This document shows, in pieces, positions 1 to 9,230 of a DNA stretch of 35,746 nucleotides. The DNA is from Sandaracinaceae bacterium. Lineage in GTDB: Bacteria > Myxococcota_A > Polyangia > Polyangiales > Sandaracinaceae. The notes below the pieces were generated by a model. That model searched no databases. It saw only the letters and a list, made by a program, of their open reading frames with translations, and was not told the origin of the DNA. The position numbers were made by a program, and so were the translations under genes. The stretch lies in contig JAIBCE010000041.1 in NCBI GenBank assembly GCA_019694315.1, forward strand, positions 1 to 35,746, in the 5' to 3' direction. How positions within the stretch are numbered: the first letter of the stretch is position 1; the number at the start of each line of letters is the position of its first letter.

Positions 1-1017
1 ACCGCCACCGAGGGCCTCGGCCCCCAGCGGGGCCGCCTGCGCGGGCGCGTGCGACACACGGGGGATCGCGCGTGCACCGAACGGCGCGCCATCGAGGGGC
101 CGCGTTCGATCGTCGAGGGCCGGCGCGCTCGGCGTCGCGGTGACGGAGTCGCGCGACACTTCCGCACCGGCGCGCGCCTCCCTCGAGGCCATCGCGAGCT
201 CGCGCATCGAGGGCCAGCGCGCGTCGCGGTCCCACGCGAGCGCACGCGCCACGAGCGCGCGCGTCCGTTCGTCGACGGAGCTCCGCAGCACCTCGAGCGG
301 CACGAACGCGCGACGCTGGATGAGCTTCGTGAGCGCGCTCCCGTGCTCGTCGCTCTCGTAGGGCTTCCGCCCCGTGAGCATCACGTAGAGCATCACGCCG
401 AGCGCGTACACATCCACGCGCCCGTCGAGATCGCGCACCGACATGGCCTGCTCGGGCGCCATGTACGCGGGCGATCCGACGATGTGCCCCGCCATCGTCT
501 GTCGCTCGTCGCCGAGCACGCGCGCCGCGCCGAAGTCGAGCACCTTGGGGACGATCCCGCTCGGGCCTCGCGCGAGGAACACGTTGCCCGGCTTGAGGTC
601 GCGGTGGATCACACCGCGCTCGTGGAAGGCCGCCACGGCCTCGGCCACCGCCGTGACGATGTCGAGCGCCTCGCCCACCTCGAGCGGCCCCGTGCGCTGC
701 AAGCGCTCCGCGAGGCTCTCGCCCTCGAGCAGCTCCATGGGCAAGACCACGCTGCCGCCCTCGAGCATCGGATCCCACGCCTCGACGACGTTCGGGTGCT
801 TGATGTGCGACGCGAGCGTCGTCTCGCGCACGAAGCGCGCGCGCATGTCGGCGTCGCCGAGCAGATCGGGGCGCACCACCTTGAGCGCCCGTCGCGCGCC
901 GGTGATCGTGTTCTCGGCCTCGTACACCTCGCCCATGCCGCCGCGCGCGATGAATCGCACGATGCGGAAGGCGCCGAGCACGGCGCCTGGCGCGAGCGTC
1001 TGGGCGGTCGTGGCCAC
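1..1017 (-). CDS. Serine/threonine protein kinase, C-terminus beyond the window
   Basis: Hanks-type Ser/Thr kinase read on the minus strand from a GTG at 1017, the only in-frame start before the glycine loop. The first 339 residues are visible and the frame runs off the left edge. Seen: glycine loop RGGMGEVYEAE (about residues 25-35), catalytic lysine in ALKVV (about K46), VIHRDLKPGNVFL (HRD about 138-140), LDFGAARVL (DFG about 161-163), and activation-segment end GSPAYMAPEQ (about 181-190). Every residue expected of an active kinase is present. A low-complexity Ala/Pro linker begins after about residue 280, as is usual before a transmembrane or sensor region, which here lies outside the window. 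The gene is divergent from a second kinase at 1112. The substrate is unknown. Confidence 0.88.
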   Translation of the reverse strand, partial: MATTAQTLAPGAVLGAFRIVRFIARGGMGEVYEAENTITGARRALKVVRPDLLGDADMRARFVRETTLASHIKHPNVVEAWDPMLEGGSVVLPMELLEGESLAERLQRTGPLEVGEALDIVTAVAEAVAAFHERGVIHRDLKPGNVFLARGPSGIVPKVLDFGAARVLGDERQTMAGHIVGSPAYMAPEQAMSVRDLDGRVDVYALGVMLYVMLTGRKPYESDEHGSALTKLIQRRAFVPLEVLRSSVDERTRALVARALAWDRDARWPSMRELAMASREARAGAEVSRDSVTATPSAPALDDRTRPLDGAPFGARAIPRVSHAPAQAAPLGAEALGGG

Positions 1018-1111
1018 GGCTCTGGCGCGAGAGATATCACTCGTTCCTGCGACACGTCGCGAAACCGGGCGAGCGGAGGCGAAGGGCCGCTATCATCTTG
1101 CCGCACGGCCC
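1018..1111. promoter_or_regulatory. Divergent intergenic region between two kinase genes
   Basis: A 94-bp gap separates the GTG of the left kinase from the ATG of the right kinase, so both promoters must lie here or inside the coding regions. The stretch around gagatatcac and tatcatcttg is slightly AT-richer than its surroundings, but I cannot point to a convincing -35/-10 pair or operator. Shared control of the two kinases is inference. Confidence 0.35.
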
Positions 1112-2644
<1,533 letters not shown>

Positions 2645-2659
2645 CTCGACCCCACCGGG

Positions 2660-3520
2660 TCAGTGCTGGATCACGCGCGCGCCCGACGAGAACGTGATCT
2701 GCTCGAAGGTGCGGTCGAGCGTGCTGCTGTGGAAGCCAGGCATCTCGGCGCCCGCCTCCGCCTCGACCTGGTCGCCCACGGCGACGGTCATCTCGGGCAC
2801 CGCGACCCACACCGAGCCGCTCGCGCCCTCGATGCGCAGGTACGTGTAGCCCCCGGCGTTCATCGTCTCGCGCACGACGCCGCGGGCCGCCGGGCTCGCG
2901 GGCGCGTCCGCCGCGGCCGCGTGGCCCGGAGGCACCTCGCCCGCCTCGCCCGTCGGCGGATGGCCCGCAGGCATCTCGCCCGTCGGCGGATGGCCAGGAG
3001 GCACCTCGCCCGTCGGCGGATGGCCAGGAGGCATCTCGCCCGTCGGCGGATGACCCGCCGGCAGCGATCCCGACGAGCCCTCCTCGTGCACACCCTCACC
3101 GCCACCCACCACACGCACGCTGCCTGCGAAGAGGATGCTGGGGAAGGTGCGATCGAGCGTGCGGCTGTGGAAGTCGACCATCTCGTTGCCGCCCTCGACG
3201 ACCACTTGGTCTCCGACCGCGAGCGGCATCTCCATCGCCGCGACCCACGTCGAGCCACCGCCAGGCGTCTCGATGCGCAGGTACGTGTAGCCCGCCGCGT
3301 TCATCGTCTCGAGCACCGTGCCGCGCGTGCCCTCGGGCGCAGCGGCCTGCCCCGCGGCCTGCTCGAAGGCCGCCGCGCTGGAGGGGCCGAGGCCCATGTG
3401 GGGCTCGCCCTCGAGGCCGCCCGTCCGCATGCTGACCCGCGTCTCGGGCTCCTCGTCGCAGCCACCCGCGAGCAAGAGAAGGCCGAGCGCGAAGGGAAGG
3501 GACGACGAAAGGCGCATCAT
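2660..3520 (-). CDS. Lipoprotein with duplicated ETMNAGGYTYL domain and HPPTGE repeats
   Basis: About 286 residues. I chose the ATG at 3520 because a GGAG lies 9 nt upstream; ATGs at 3535 and 3517 are alternatives. The signal peptide MMRLSSSLPFALGLLLLAGGC ends in a lipobox-like LAGGC. Two homologous domains of about 72 residues follow. The first runs from GTVLETMNAAGYTYLRIE to about SVRVV, the second from GVVRETMNAGGYTYLRIE to the C-terminus; both share VGDQV and FHS(R/S)TLDRTF. They are joined by four copies of a ten-residue GHPPTGE unit. The domain resembles, from memory, small secreted proteins encoded near cytochrome c nitrite reductases (NrfJ-like), but I cannot confirm that. An outer-membrane or periplasmic binding protein is the safest description. 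CorA is the next gene upstream on the same strand. Confidence 0.82.
   Translation of the reverse strand: MMRLSSSLPFALGLLLLAGGCDEEPETRVSMRTGGLEGEPHMGLGPSSAAAFEQAAGQAAAPEGTRGTVLETMNAAGYTYLRIETPGGGSTWVAAMEMPLAVGDQVVVEGGNEMVDFHSRTLDRTFPSILFAGSVRVVGGGEGVHEEGSSGSLPAGHPPTGEMPPGHPPTGEVPPGHPPTGEMPAGHPPTGEAGEVPPGHAAAADAPASPAARGVVRETMNAGGYTYLRIEGASGSVWVAVPEMTVAVGDQVEAEAGAEMPGFHSSTLDRTFEQITFSSGARVIQH
2941..3060 (-). repeat. Four 30-bp in-frame repeats encoding PPGHPPTGEM-like units
   Basis: The core cgtcggcggatg recurs at 2951, 2981, 3011 and 3041, a period of 30 bp (ten residues). The units differ at a few positions (PAG/PPG, M/V/A at the end). They form a Pro/Gly-rich linker between the two duplicated domains of the lipoprotein. 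Confidence 0.9.
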
Positions 3521-3533
3521 CACGGCGGGCTCC

Positions 3534-3619
3534 ATCGGGCTGGGATCGGGCTGGGATCGGGCTGGGATCGGACTGGATCGGACTGGATCGGGCTGGGATC
3601 GGGCTGGGATCGGGCTGGG
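3534..3619. repeat. Tandem array of 11-bp unit atcgggctggg upstream of the lipoprotein
   Basis: Eight head-to-tail copies: three of 11 bp (3534-3566), two 10-bp variants atcggactgg (3567-3586), then three more of 11 bp (3587-3619). The array abuts the candidate start codons of the lipoprotein gene and so occupies its leader or promoter. If translated in the lipoprotein frame it would encode Ser/Pro/Arg-rich sequence, but the signal peptide lies downstream, so I read it as non-coding. Confidence 0.9.
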
Positions 3620-3723
3620 GCGCGAGGGAGCTCCTCGCGCCTGTCGGTCGCGGCTCGACCCCGTACCTGCGCCGCCCACGGCGTTCGTCAACCCGAACGC
3701 ACCGAACGCACCCGGGGGCCTCG

Positions 3724-4698
3724 TCAGATCCAGCCCTTGCGGCGGAAGTACACGAAGAAGACGACGCCGGTGAGCAGCATCGCGCCGATTGCGCCGAAGT
3801 AACCGTAGCGCCAGTGCAGCTCCGGCATGATCTCGAAGTTCATGCCGTAGACGCCGGCGATGAACGTGAGAGGCAGCATGATCGTGGAGATCAGGGTCAG
3901 CACCTTCATGATCTCGTTCATGCGGTGGCCCTGCATCGAGATGTAGGCGTCGAGCGAGCCGCTCACGATCTCGCGGAACGAGTCGTTGAGATCCACCACG
4001 CGCACGAAGTGATCGTAGGCGTCGCGAAAGAAGGGACGCTCCTCGACCGGCACGATGTCGAAGTCGCCGCGGCCGAGGCGATGGAGCACCTCGCGCTGGT
4101 GCAGGCCGATGCGCCGCACGCGCTGGAGCTTGTGCTTGATCGCGAGGATCTTCTCGAGGATGTGCGGCCCGGTGGCCGTCATGATCTCGGTCTCGATCGT
4201 GTCGATGTCCTGATCGAGGCGCTCCATGAGCGGCAGGTAGCGCTCGATGAGCTTCTCCACGACGAGGTAGGCGAGGTGCGCCGGGCCTCGACGCACGAGC
4301 TCCATCTTGGTGCGGACCTCTTCGTACACCGCCTGCGGCGCGCCGAGCTCGGCGCCGTGGCTCGTGATGAGCCAGTTCTTGCCGAGGAACATGTCGAGGT
4401 CGCACGTCGCGACCTCGCCCTTCTTGTCCGCGCCCTCGAGCAGGCCGTGGAACACGAGGTAGAGGTAGCCCTCGAAGCGCTCCACCTTGGGCGTCGGGGC
4501 ATCCGACAGCATGTCGTCGACCACGAGGGTGTGGAGCCCGAAGACGCCCTCGAGGAGACGACGCTCGGACTCCTTCGGCTCGACGAAGTCGACCCAGACG
4601 ACGACGACGTTCGGGTCCTTCAAGAGCGCAGGGAGCTCGTCGGGCTTGGCCGAGAGGAGCGGCCCCTCCGTGCGGGCGAAGAAGATCTGCGTGGTCAC
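3724..4698 (-). CDS. corA: CorA-family magnesium/cobalt channel
   Basis: A 324-residue inner-membrane divalent-metal channel, the normal length for CorA, starting at a GTG (4698). The long acidic and helical cytoplasmic part (residues 1 to about 260) contains the stalk helix ending EIMKVLTLISTIMLPLTFIAG, followed by the signature YGMN (GMN about 285-287). The periplasmic loop FEIMPELHW and the second transmembrane helix GYFGAIGAMLLTGVVFFVYF come next, ending in a basic tail RRKGWI. The MPEL-type loop after GMN is typical of CorA and pentamer formation is expected. The gene precedes the duplicated-domain lipoprotein, separated by about 200 bp that carry the 11-bp array, so I would not assume an operon. 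Confidence 0.95.
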   Translation of the reverse strand: MTTQIFFARTEGPLLSAKPDELPALLKDPNVVVVWVDFVEPKESERRLLEGVFGLHTLVVDDMLSDAPTPKVERFEGYLYLVFHGLLEGADKKGEVATCDLDMFLGKNWLITSHGAELGAPQAVYEEVRTKMELVRRGPAHLAYLVVEKLIERYLPLMERLDQDIDTIETEIMTATGPHILEKILAIKHKLQRVRRIGLHQREVLHRLGRGDFDIVPVEERPFFRDAYDHFVRVVDLNDSFREIVSGSLDAYISMQGHRMNEIMKVLTLISTIMLPLTFIAGVYGMNFEIMPELHWRYGYFGAIGAMLLTGVVFFVYFRRKGWI

Positions 4699-4806
4699 GG
4701 CGCGAGGATACGTCGAGCCGTGCGCTCCCCGCGAAGGCCCCCCGTCGGGTGGCCTCCTGGGGGGCGTTGACGAGAGCGTGCACCCCTCGCGACCATCGGA
4801 GCCCGC
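4699..4806. promoter_or_regulatory. Divergent intergenic region between corA and the M23 peptidase gene
   Basis: This 108-bp gap between divergent genes must hold at least one promoter. A GGAG at 4798-4801, 5 nt before the ATG at 4807, is a plausible ribosome binding site for the peptidase gene. I see no clear promoter hexamers or metal-sensing element for corA. Confidence 0.35.
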
Positions 4807-5631
4807 ATGCGGTACGCGTCACGAGCACGACGGGTCGTCGCCACGAGCACGCTCGCCGCGGTGGGCCTCGCGATCTCGGTGCTCGTCGCGCGCGACGTCC
4901 GGGCCGATGCACCGCCCGACGAGAGCGCCCTCCTCGCGCGCCTTCCCGCGTTCGATGTCCACGCACACGTGCCGCCGTTCTGGTCGAGCGAGGGCTTCTG
5001 GCACCGACCCCTCGAGCCCGCGCGACAGCGAGCGCGCATGCCGCGTCGCTGCCGCACCACGGGTGGCTATCGCGAGCACTGCTCGGGACCGCGCCTCGTG
5101 CCCGAGCCCTCGGGAGCGCCCGCTGCGCTCGCGAGACACCTGGGCCTCGGCACGCACGAGACCGCGATGCAGATCCTCGGACCGAGCGGGCCGTTCGAGA
5201 TCTGGCGCGAGGCCGCGCGCGATCTCGACGCCGATCCGCACCTCACGTACCCCGTGCCGAGCGGCCACGATGGCCGCGGCTTCGGCTACGTGCGCGGAGG
5301 CGCGCTTCGCCACGTGCGACACGATGGCCTCGACATCCAGGCGACGCGCGGGAGCGAGATCGTGGCCGCGCGCGGCGGCCTCGTCGCCTACGCAGACAAC
5401 GGCATCTCCGGCATGGGCAACCTGCTCGTGATCCTCCACGAGGGCGGCGACTCCACCGCGTACGCGCACTGCGAGCGCATCCTCGCGCAGCCTGGACAGC
5501 TCGTGCGCCGCGGCGAGGTCGTGGCGCGCGTGGGCGACACGGGCTTCGCGCGCGCGCCCCACCTGCACTTCGAGTGGCGCGAACACGGACGGAACCGCGA
5601 CCCACGTCGCGCGCTCCTTCCGCGTCGATGA
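4807..5631 (+). CDS. Secreted M23-family (LytM-type) metallopeptidase
   Basis: A 274-residue exported protein. Its N-terminus has basic residues followed by a hydrophobic stretch (about 11-28) ending near VRADA, a likely signal peptide. The catalytic domain is about residues 155-270. Zinc and catalytic residues are all present: RHDGLDI (H172 and D176, the HxxxD motif), AYAHC (H221) and HLHFEW (H252, H254, the HxH motif). It is therefore expected to be an active peptidoglycan endopeptidase of the LytM type rather than a degenerate EnvC-like activator. The region between the signal peptide and the peptidase domain (about 35-150) is unrecognised and contains Cys82 and Cys92, which could form a disulfide. 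A GGAG 5 nt upstream supports the start. It is a single plus-strand gene, convergent with the next gene. Confidence 0.92.
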   Translation: MRYASRARRVVATSTLAAVGLAISVLVARDVRADAPPDESALLARLPAFDVHAHVPPFWSSEGFWHRPLEPARQRARMPRRCRTTGGYREHCSGPRLVPEPSGAPAALARHLGLGTHETAMQILGPSGPFEIWREAARDLDADPHLTYPVPSGHDGRGFGYVRGGALRHVRHDGLDIQATRGSEIVAARGGLVAYADNGISGMGNLLVILHEGGDSTAYAHCERILAQPGQLVRRGEVVARVGDTGFARAPHLHFEWREHGRNRDPRRALLPRR

Positions 5632-5647
5632 CAACCCGGCGCGCGCC

Positions 5648-5662
5648 GCGCTCCCGGAGCGC
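5648..5662. terminator. Possible bidirectional hairpin between convergent genes
   Basis: gcgctc / gagcgc form a 6-bp GC stem with the 3-nt loop ccg, sitting in the 35-bp gap between two convergent stop codons. There is no T-tract, so intrinsic termination is uncertain. Confidence 0.3.
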
Positions 5663-5666
5663 CGCG

Positions 5667-7283
5667 TCAGCCGCTCGTGCGCACCCGCAGCGCGCCGTCG
5701 CGTCCGTGCACCGCGATCGTCCACTCGCTCGCGAGCACGATCGCCTCGCCTGCGAACGCGAGCCCCTGCGTGAGAGGGCGCGGCTCGTGGCGCAGGTAGC
5801 GTAGCGAGTCCTTGCCCTGGCGTGCCTTCGCGAGCGCCGCCAAGCGCTCCGCGAGCCCCGGCACGTCACCGTGTCCGAACGACGCCCGCTCCTTGCCCTT
5901 CGCGTCGTGCCACGCGACGAGGTCGCCCTCCGCGGAGGAGCGCCCGACGACGAGCCCCGAGCCATCCGGCGCGAAGGCCATGAGACCAGGCACGTGCACG
6001 TCGAGCACGCGGAGCGTGGCGAGGCTCTGTCGATCGAGCAGCGTGAGGGGCCGCGCCTGGCCGTCGCGCGCGCGCACCCAGACGCCCTCGGTGGTCGCGC
6101 CCATGAGATAGAAGCCGCCCGGGAAGCGATCGCCGAGCGGGTGCCGCGTGGTCTTGCCGCTGGCGAGGTCGAGCCGGAGCAGCGTGGGCTCGGTGTCGAG
6201 GGTCATGAGGGCGGTCGCGCCATCGAGCATGGGCACGCTGGGCATCGAGGCGTCGCGCTTCCACTCGTGCGTGGCGAGCACGGAGAAGGTCCTCGCGTCG
6301 AGGCGCACGAAGAGGCTCGTCTTGGGCGTGAGCGCGTTCACGTAGAGGCCGTCTTCACGCCACTCGAGCGAGGAGATCTGAGCCTTCTTGGCGATCTCGA
6401 CGCGCGCGAGCTCGGCGCCGCTCGCCACGTCCGCGATGCGCACGTCGCCCACGCCGGTGGCGAGGCGCGCACCGTCGGGAGAGAACGCCGCCCCGCGCGG
6501 CTCGTTCGTACCGTTTCCGCCCGCGTCGATCTCCGGCCCCGCGGCTCCGTCGATGCCGAACAGCCGCACGCGCCGCGAGGTGGCGTGCGTGGTGGCGACG
6601 CGATCCCCCTGCGCGGACACGGTGAGCTGGAGCAGTGGCAGATCGAACACGAAGCGCTCGACCTTCGCATCCCCAGTCGAAGTCTTCGCGTCGGCCTTGG
6701 AAGCCTTCGCGTCGGCCTTGGAAGCCTTCGCGTCGGCCTTGGGAGCCTTCGCGTCGGCCTTGGGAGCCTTGGCGTCGGCCTCGGGAGCCTTGGCGTCGGC
6801 CTTGGGAGCCTTGGCGTCGGCCTTGGGAGCCTTGGCGGTTGCCTTCGGCGCAGCCGGCGAGGCGATGGCGCTCACGGCCTCGCGGACGGCGTCGGTGATC
6901 GGGACGAGCGCGTCGCTCGCGTCGACGAAGGCCAGACGCGCAGGGCGCGGCGGCTTGAACGCGTGGTCTTCGCTCGCAGCCACGATCTCGTCTCCATCGA
7001 GCATCACGTAGCTGACGACGAGCGCCTCCCCGAGCTTCTTGTCGGGCTGGATGCCGTGGACCCGGAGGCGCGCGACGAGCGCCTTGGTCGGCGGCGCACC
7101 ATCACCGACGGTCGCCAGGGACGCCCAGCCCGCACCGCGAGGCGCGTTCGAGACGTGGACGCCCGCAGGAAGCGCGAGCGCCTTCTGGACGGCCTCGAGG
7201 AGCCCCGCGTTGCTCGGGTAGCGATACTCTCCGACGAGCGGATACAGGCTGAGATCGATCTTGGACGGCTCGAGCTTGGACAT
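5667..7283 (-). CDS. Hypothetical protein with KADA heptad spacer and beta-propeller-like C-terminus
   Basis: 538 residues, with no signal peptide or membrane segment, so probably cytoplasmic. An N-terminal domain (about 1-145, starting MSKLEPSKIDLSLYPLVGEY) is unrecognised. A spacer (about 146-205) is made of heptads of the type APKADAK. The remaining 330 residues have WD40/YVTN-like blades: AFSPDGARLATGVGDVRIAD, AFAPDGSGLVVGRSS, and several repeats of the pattern beta-strand, loop, LDARTFSVL or LDRQSLATLRV. The function is unknown; a scaffold or sensor is inference. It lies 46 bp downstream of the HupE/UreJ gene on the same strand and could be the last gene of that operon. No clear RBS is visible at the ATG. 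Confidence 0.75.
   Translation of the reverse strand: MSKLEPSKIDLSLYPLVGEYRYPSNAGLLEAVQKALALPAGVHVSNAPRGAGWASLATVGDGAPPTKALVARLRVHGIQPDKKLGEALVVSYVMLDGDEIVAASEDHAFKPPRPARLAFVDASDALVPITDAVREAVSAIASPAAPKATAKAPKADAKAPKADAKAPEADAKAPKADAKAPKADAKASKADAKASKADAKTSTGDAKVERFVFDLPLLQLTVSAQGDRVATTHATSRRVRLFGIDGAAGPEIDAGGNGTNEPRGAAFSPDGARLATGVGDVRIADVASGAELARVEIAKKAQISSLEWREDGLYVNALTPKTSLFVRLDARTFSVLATHEWKRDASMPSVPMLDGATALMTLDTEPTLLRLDLASGKTTRHPLGDRFPGGFYLMGATTEGVWVRARDGQARPLTLLDRQSLATLRVLDVHVPGLMAFAPDGSGLVVGRSSAEGDLVAWHDAKGKERASFGHGDVPGLAERLAALAKARQGKDSLRYLRHEPRPLTQGLAFAGEAIVLASEWTIAVHGRDGALRVRTSG
6680..6842 (-). repeat. 21-bp tandem repeats encoding (A-P/S-K-A-D-A-K)n
   Basis: About seven good copies plus one diverged copy (TSTGDAK) of a 21-bp unit containing gcgtcggcctt. 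The units keep the reading frame and encode a Lys/Ala/Asp spacer of near-neutral charge between two domains. Boundaries are approximate. Confidence 0.85.
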
Positions 7284-7329
7284 GGGCGGAGCGTGCGTCG
7301 CTCGGCCATGCTCGACACGTCAAAACAGC

Positions 7330-8313
7330 TCACGTCACGACGCGCTCGAGGATCACAGCGGTGCGCACGAGCAACCAATACGCCGCCGCGGAGCCGACCA
7401 CGTACACGAGCGCGGTCCGCGCGCGCGGCGCCCAGGCCCGCTCGCGGACGAGCCACGCGATCGCCAGCGCGGCGCCGACGAACGCGAGCTGACCGAGCTC
7501 CACGCCCACGTTGAAGCCGAAGAGCGCAGGCACGAGCGCCCTCGCGGGGAGCGCCGTCTCGCGCAGCGCGCCCGCGAGGCCGAGGCCGTGCACGAGCCCG
7601 AAGAAGGCAGCGATCGCCGCCGGCGCGCGCCGCACCGACCAGGGCGTGCGCGACGCGTCGTCGCTCGCGCTGCGCGGCTCGAGGCCCTCGCGCGCCACGA
7701 GCAGCACCGAGAGCGCGATGAGCGCCTCCACGAGCGCGCTCGAGGGATGCACGAGGTCGAGCACGGCGAGCGCGAGCGTCACCGAGTGCGCGAGCGTGAA
7801 CGCCGTGATCGTGAGGACGAGCCGGCGATCGAGGCGCGACACGAAGAGCAGGCCGAGGAGGAACGCGAGGTGATCGAGGCCGAGGAGCACGTGCTCGGCG
7901 CCGAGCGAGATCCAGCCCAGCAGGGGCGCGCCCCCGTGCGTCACGGTCATGCGCGGGCGCGAGGCGTCGAGCACGTCCTCGAGCGGCGCTGCGTCGCGCG
8001 GCACGACCACCACGGCCACACGCATGCGGCCCTCGAGGCCGTCGATCGCGATCTCTCCCTCGAGCCCTCGCGCCCCACAGTCGAGGCGCGCGCCCTCTCG
8101 CGTGCAGCCCTCGGGGAAGCGCGGCTCCATCCAGCTCGCGTTCGGGAGGCGCGTGTCGACGGGCGCGGTCCAGGCCACGAGGTAGCTCCCGTCGTCCTGC
8201 TCCTCCACGCCGAGCACGCCGGGCGCGCTCTCGTGCGCCTGTGCCCGCGACGCGACGCCCAGCGCGAACACCATCGCCACGATGAGCGCGAACCTCGTTC
8301 CGTGCGCGCTCAT
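7330..8313 (-). CDS. HupE/UreJ-family membrane protein
   Basis: 327 residues. A cleavable signal sequence (MSAHGTRFALIVAMVFALGV, then ASRAQAHES) is followed by an extracytoplasmic beta-rich domain (to about residue 135) and then about six membrane helices. Family marks are LGAEHVLLGLDHLAFLLGLL, AFTLAHSVTLALA, FFGLVHGLGLAGAL and FNVGVELGQLAF. The His/Asp/Glu residues embedded in the membrane are those thought to handle nickel or another metal in HupE/UreJ permeases. This long form with an N-terminal domain (HupE_UreJ_2 type) is common in bacteria without a urease or hydrogenase nearby, as here, so its substrate is open. The ATG overlaps the stop of the upstream parvulin gene by 4 nt (ATGA at 8310-8313), indicating translational coupling. 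Confidence 0.92.
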   Translation of the reverse strand: MSAHGTRFALIVAMVFALGVASRAQAHESAPGVLGVEEQDDGSYLVAWTAPVDTRLPNASWMEPRFPEGCTREGARLDCGARGLEGEIAIDGLEGRMRVAVVVVPRDAAPLEDVLDASRPRMTVTHGGAPLLGWISLGAEHVLLGLDHLAFLLGLLFVSRLDRRLVLTITAFTLAHSVTLALAVLDLVHPSSALVEALIALSVLLVAREGLEPRSASDDASRTPWSVRRAPAAIAAFFGLVHGLGLAGALRETALPARALVPALFGFNVGVELGQLAFVGAALAIAWLVRERAWAPRARTALVYVVGSAAAYWLLVRTAVILERVVT

Positions 8314-9230
8314 CGCTCGATCACCTGCCAGCGCTCGCGGAGCTCGGCGCGCGCACGCGTCGAGCGCGCCTCGCGGCGCTCCTCGAGGAGATCGTGGGCC
8401 ACGTCGAGACGCGCGCGATCGAAGTCCGCCGCCGAGGCCGCGGTGCGTCGCTCGACCCGCACGAGGTGCCAGCCAGCCACCGAGCCGTGGAGGCTCCACG
8501 CCGACTCCGACTCGAAGAGCCCCGCCGAGAAGCCGGGCCCGAAGGCCTCGTCGAGATCCGCGAGGCGACGCCCTCGGTAGTGGCGTCCTCCCGGGTAGGT
8601 GTCGCCCAGGCCGATCGGCGATGCGCCACGCGCGAGCTCCGCGAGCAAGGCCTCGGCGCGGGCGCGCGCGGCCACGTCGGTGCCCGCGACGAAGACCTGC
8701 TCGAAGTCGATCCTCGCCTCCTCCGCATAGCGATCGAGGTGCGCCTCGAAGTACGCGCGGAGCTCGTCCTCGGTGGGCTCGGCGAGCGGGTGCTCGGCCT
8801 CGAGCAGCGAGGACGCGAGCGTGGCCACGCGCGCGCGCACGCGGGGATCGTCGCGATCGAGCTCGCGCGCGAGGCCCTCGCGGTAGAGCAGCTCCTCGTC
8901 GATCCACGCCTCGAGCGCGGTGTCGAGCTCGGCGGCCGTGGGCTCGCGCTCGTTCGTGTGGCGCAGGTCCTCCGTGAGGCCGCGCCGCACCGACGCGTCG
9001 ACCACGAGCACCCGCGACGCCGGAGTCACCTCGAGCTCGTCGGGGCGCGCGAGCGCCTCGAGCCCCGCGAGCGCGAGGCCCGCGAGGACGAAGCCCACGA
9101 GATGCTCGCGCACGAAGGCCGCCCCGCGGGCGCGGAGGTGCGTGAGCCAAGGGGCCACCTCGCGCGCCTCGGGCGTGCGGAGGCTCGACGCCTCGGAGGC
9201 GAGCGACGGCAGAGGCTCCACTGCGCTCAT
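8310..9230 (-). CDS. Membrane-anchored parvulin-like peptidyl-prolyl isomerase
   Basis: 306 residues. A hydrophobic anchor at about 40-62 (HLVGFVLAGLALAGLEAL) is preceded by a short cytoplasmic N-terminus. An SurA/PpiC-type helical chaperone region follows, with AWIDEELLYREGLARELDRD (about 108-127), then TEDELRAYFEAHLDRYAEEA and IDFEQVFV. The C-terminal isomerase domain ends with SVAGWHLVRVERRTAA. Such proteins fold or chaperone exported substrates at the inner-membrane surface. Overlaps with the genes on both sides (ATGA at 9227-9230 and 8310-8313) make a role specific to this operon likely, for example folding of the lipoprotein phosphoesterase or the HupE-like protein; that is inference. 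The pairing of PpiC-type and HupE/UreJ genes is, from memory, recurrent in other proteobacteria. Confidence 0.88.
   Translation of the reverse strand: MSAVEPLPSLASEASSLRTPEAREVAPWLTHLRARGAAFVREHLVGFVLAGLALAGLEALARPDELEVTPASRVLVVDASVRRGLTEDLRHTNEREPTAAELDTALEAWIDEELLYREGLARELDRDDPRVRARVATLASSLLEAEHPLAEPTEDELRAYFEAHLDRYAEEARIDFEQVFVAGTDVAARARAEALLAELARGASPIGLGDTYPGGRHYRGRRLADLDEAFGPGFSAGLFESESAWSLHGSVAGWHLVRVERRTAASAADFDRARLDVAHDLLEERREARSTRARAELRERWQVIER

Noticed and set aside
3534..3619. CRISPR array
   Set aside because: Units are 10-11 bp head to tail with no unique spacers; this is a simple minisatellite.
4945..4990. FDVHAH near the start of the M23 protein as an amidohydrolase metal motif
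   Set aside because: A single HxH with no other amidohydrolase motifs; the M23 zinc motifs explain the enzyme.
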